From: Bacteroidales bacterium M3
Lineage (GTDB): Bacteria > Bacteroidota > Bacteroidia > Bacteroidales > Muribaculaceae
Direction of reading: 5' to 3'
NCBI GenBank assembly: GCA_001689445.1
Contig: LUJN01000039.1
Coordinates: forward strand, 755 to 24,767
DNA: 24,013 nt
Shown piece by piece: positions 22,381 to 24,013 of the stretch. The stretch's first letter is position 1. Every line of letters begins with the position of its first letter. Made by a program: the position numbers and the translations under genes. The notes under the pieces were generated by a model, which did not search any database, had not been told where the DNA came from, and saw only the letters and a list, made by a program, of their open reading frames with translations.

Positions 22381-24013
22381 TTACCTCGTCAAAGGGGCAT
22401 CCGCGAAAAAAGAAAAATGTTCTTTTTTGGCGAACTCGGCAAACGCCTCTGCAATTCCATTTGGAGTCTTGCCATCATGATTGAAAAGATCGTGCTTCAC
22501 AATCAAATGACCGTGACTGTCAAGCAAAGGAACATTATTACCATCTTCGTCAATTGTATTACGATAGATTTTATCTCCACTATTATCTTTACTCGGTTCT
22601 TGCATGGTAGCGAAGAAAATGTTGTAATCATCAACCCTAGGGCACAGTTCTTCATCCCATTTCTGCACAAAAAGAACACTTGTCTTTGTTCCTGTATGTG
22701 GCTTGAACACATTGCCATGCAAGCCTACCACAGCCAAAATGCGGCAACGGTCAGCAATATATTCACGCAATGATTTGTCGCTACTGTTATTGAAGCGCCC
22801 TTGTGGCAACACGATAGCCATACGTCCTCCCGGCTTTAAGAAGTCGAGATTTCGTTCCACAAACAAAATGTCTCGGCTCATATTAGAAGCCTGTTTCAAC
22901 TTGGTTTTGCGGAATGTACCATCGCTCATCTGATAGACTGTCTCGCCACTACTATTTAGTGCTTCAGGAAAAGTTGGCCCTCCTGCTACAACATTAGCGC
23001 CTTGCGGTGCATTTTTCAATTTTTCCAATGAAACACTGCGGCTTAAATCATATTTGGCAAGAATACGACTTTCCTTTACATCCCCTGCAAACGGAGGGTT
23101 TGCCATAATGATATCAAAGTTGAAATCACGATTACTATTTTTGTCTGTGCGCAATTTCTTTAACTTTTTCCATCCTTCAGAATAAGTATCAAACCAAATT
23201 TCATCTTTTACAGTCTCATCCCAACGTTCATAGTCAAGCGTATTTAGGTGCATGACATTGGTTTGTCCGTCTCCTGCGATAAGGTTTAGGGTACGAGCCA
23301 CACGTACAGCCTTTTCATCAAAGTCGATGGCAAAAACATTGTCTTGAACATAGTCTGTACATTCGGCAGGTTTTTCTTCTAAGGTAAACAAATGACTACG
23401 GCTCAATCCTTTGGATTTGAAGATATTTTCCCAAACATGGAATATCGTATGAACAGGAAAACCACAACTGCCAGCCGCAGTGTCTATCATCTTTTCATTC
23501 GCTTTCGGATTAAGCATTTTTACGCACATATCAATCACATAACGAGGGGTAAAGTATTGACCTTTTTCGCCTTTACTGCTTTTATTGATAAGATACTCAA
23601 AAGCTTCATCTACCACATCAAGGTTAGAATTGAACAATTTCACATCCTGTAACGATGCGACACAAACAGACAAGTGTGAGGGTGTGAGTAAAAGTTTGGC
23701 ATCATCGGTAAAAACGCCTTGCCATTTCTCTTTTGCTTTGTCAAATAACGACTGTAATTTGTCTTTTAATTCCGTTTCAGTATCACCATAGTTGCGAAAT
23801 TCCAAATTTCTGTCAGGCTTACGCCCGCTTTCCATTTCATCGAACAATTTGGTAAAAATAAGTTTGAACACTTCCTCAAACACATCTACACCAGCACCAG
23901 CCAACACCTCATCCTCCATTTCAAGAATAAGATCTTTGAGGGACTTTCGTTCATTTACCAACTTGTCTTTTTTAATAAGGTCAGCAATCTTCCAACGCTC
24001 GGAAAGTATGTCA
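22381..24013 (-). CDS. hsdM: Type I restriction-modification DNA methyltransferase subunit (partial, 5' end outside window)
   Basis: N6-adenine DNA methylase subunit of a type I system. The frame stays open to the window edge: residues DILSERWKIADLIKKDK precede the first possible start (TTG 23961), so the true start lies to the right. A helical HsdM N-terminal domain (MEDEVLAGAGVDVFEEVFKLIFTKLFDEM) is followed by SSKGEKGQYFTPRYVIDMCVKML. The SAM-binding motif I is IDTAAGSCGF (near 23465-23485), with cysteine where many HsdM have glycine. The catalytic motif IV, ANPPFAGD, is near 23090-23101, and later GGRMAIVLPQGRFNNSSDKSLREYI is the usual post-catalytic block. It is followed by hsdS. hsdR is not in the window. 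G+C is low, indicating an acquired module. Confidence 0.93.
   Translation of the reverse strand, partial: DILSERWKIADLIKKDKLVNERKSLKDLILEMEDEVLAGAGVDVFEEVFKLIFTKLFDEMESGRKPDRNLEFRNYGDTETELKDKLQSLFDKAKEKWQGVFTDDAKLLLTPSHLSVCVASLQDVKLFNSNLDVVDEAFEYLINKSSKGEKGQYFTPRYVIDMCVKMLNPKANEKMIDTAAGSCGFPVHTIFHVWENIFKSKGLSRSHLFTLEEKPAECTDYVQDNVFAIDFDEKAVRVARTLNLIAGDGQTNVMHLNTLDYERWDETVKDEIWFDTYSEGWKKLKKLRTDKNSNRDFNFDIIMANPPFAGDVKESRILAKYDLSRSVSLEKLKNAPQGANVVAGGPTFPEALNSSGETVYQMSDGTFRKTKLKQASNMSRDILFVERNLDFLKPGGRMAIVLPQGRFNNSSDKSLREYIADRCRILAVVGLHGNVFKPHTGTKTSVLFVQKWDEELCPRVDDYNIFFATMQEPSKDNSGDKIYRNTIDEDGNNVPLLDSHGHLIVKHDLFNHDGKTPNGIAEAFAEFAKKEHFSFFADAPLTR

Overview
The window looks like chromosomal DNA of a member of the Bacteroidota, most likely order Bacteroidales and plausibly a gut Muribaculaceae-type lineage. 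This rests on several observations. There is a fused LpxC-FabZ lipid A enzyme and a DUF3127 OB-fold protein. One secreted protein ends in a tail resembling a type IX secretion signal. Shine-Dalgarno sequences are scarce. Promoter-like sites match the Bacteroidetes pattern TTTG - about 20 nt - TAnnTTTG. The species cannot be named from the sequence alone.

Layout. Position 1-26 holds the 5' end of a minus-strand tRNA (probably Gln), cut by the window edge. Positions 222-7148 are a tight plus-strand run: metF, a DNA polymerase III delta' subunit, an AddB/RecB-like PD-(D/E)XK nuclease, hemW and a periplasmic SIMPL-domain protein. rlmH (minus) and nadC (plus) diverge from a perfectly palindromic promoter region. 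nadC then converges with a HAD phosphatase gene across a 307-bp composite element made of terminal inverted repeats enclosing a series of small hairpins. The HAD gene and a MATE transporter gene diverge from a second palindromic promoter region of the same design. MATE is followed by a FAD-dependent oxidoreductase gene, whose 3' end overlaps a tiny membrane-protein gene on the other strand; a DUF695 gene lies behind that. A secreted glycosidase-like protein and a DUF3127 protein follow on the plus strand. A 50-bp perfect palindrome, a bidirectional terminator, separates them from the minus-strand lipid A operon lpxD - lpxC/fabZ - lpxA. Upstream of lpxD lies a CvfB-like S1 RNA-binding protein gene on the same strand.

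From about 20.2 kb to the right edge the base composition drops sharply: sampled lines are about 30-33% G+C, against 72% in a line at 19.2 kb. This part carries a type I restriction-modification module, hsdM (running off the window) and an unusually long hsdS with three target-recognition units. It abuts a frameshifted C-terminal remnant of an ADP-ribosylglycohydrolase gene, which suggests a horizontally acquired island with one boundary close to position 20,226.

Most likely things of interest: the composite hairpin element (8591-8897), the two symmetric back-to-back promoters (7695-7716 and 9566-9585), the three-unit HsdS with an apparently lost upstream start codon, and the SSB-like acidic tail on the DUF3127 protein. 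I saw no CRISPR array, intact transposon or prophage.
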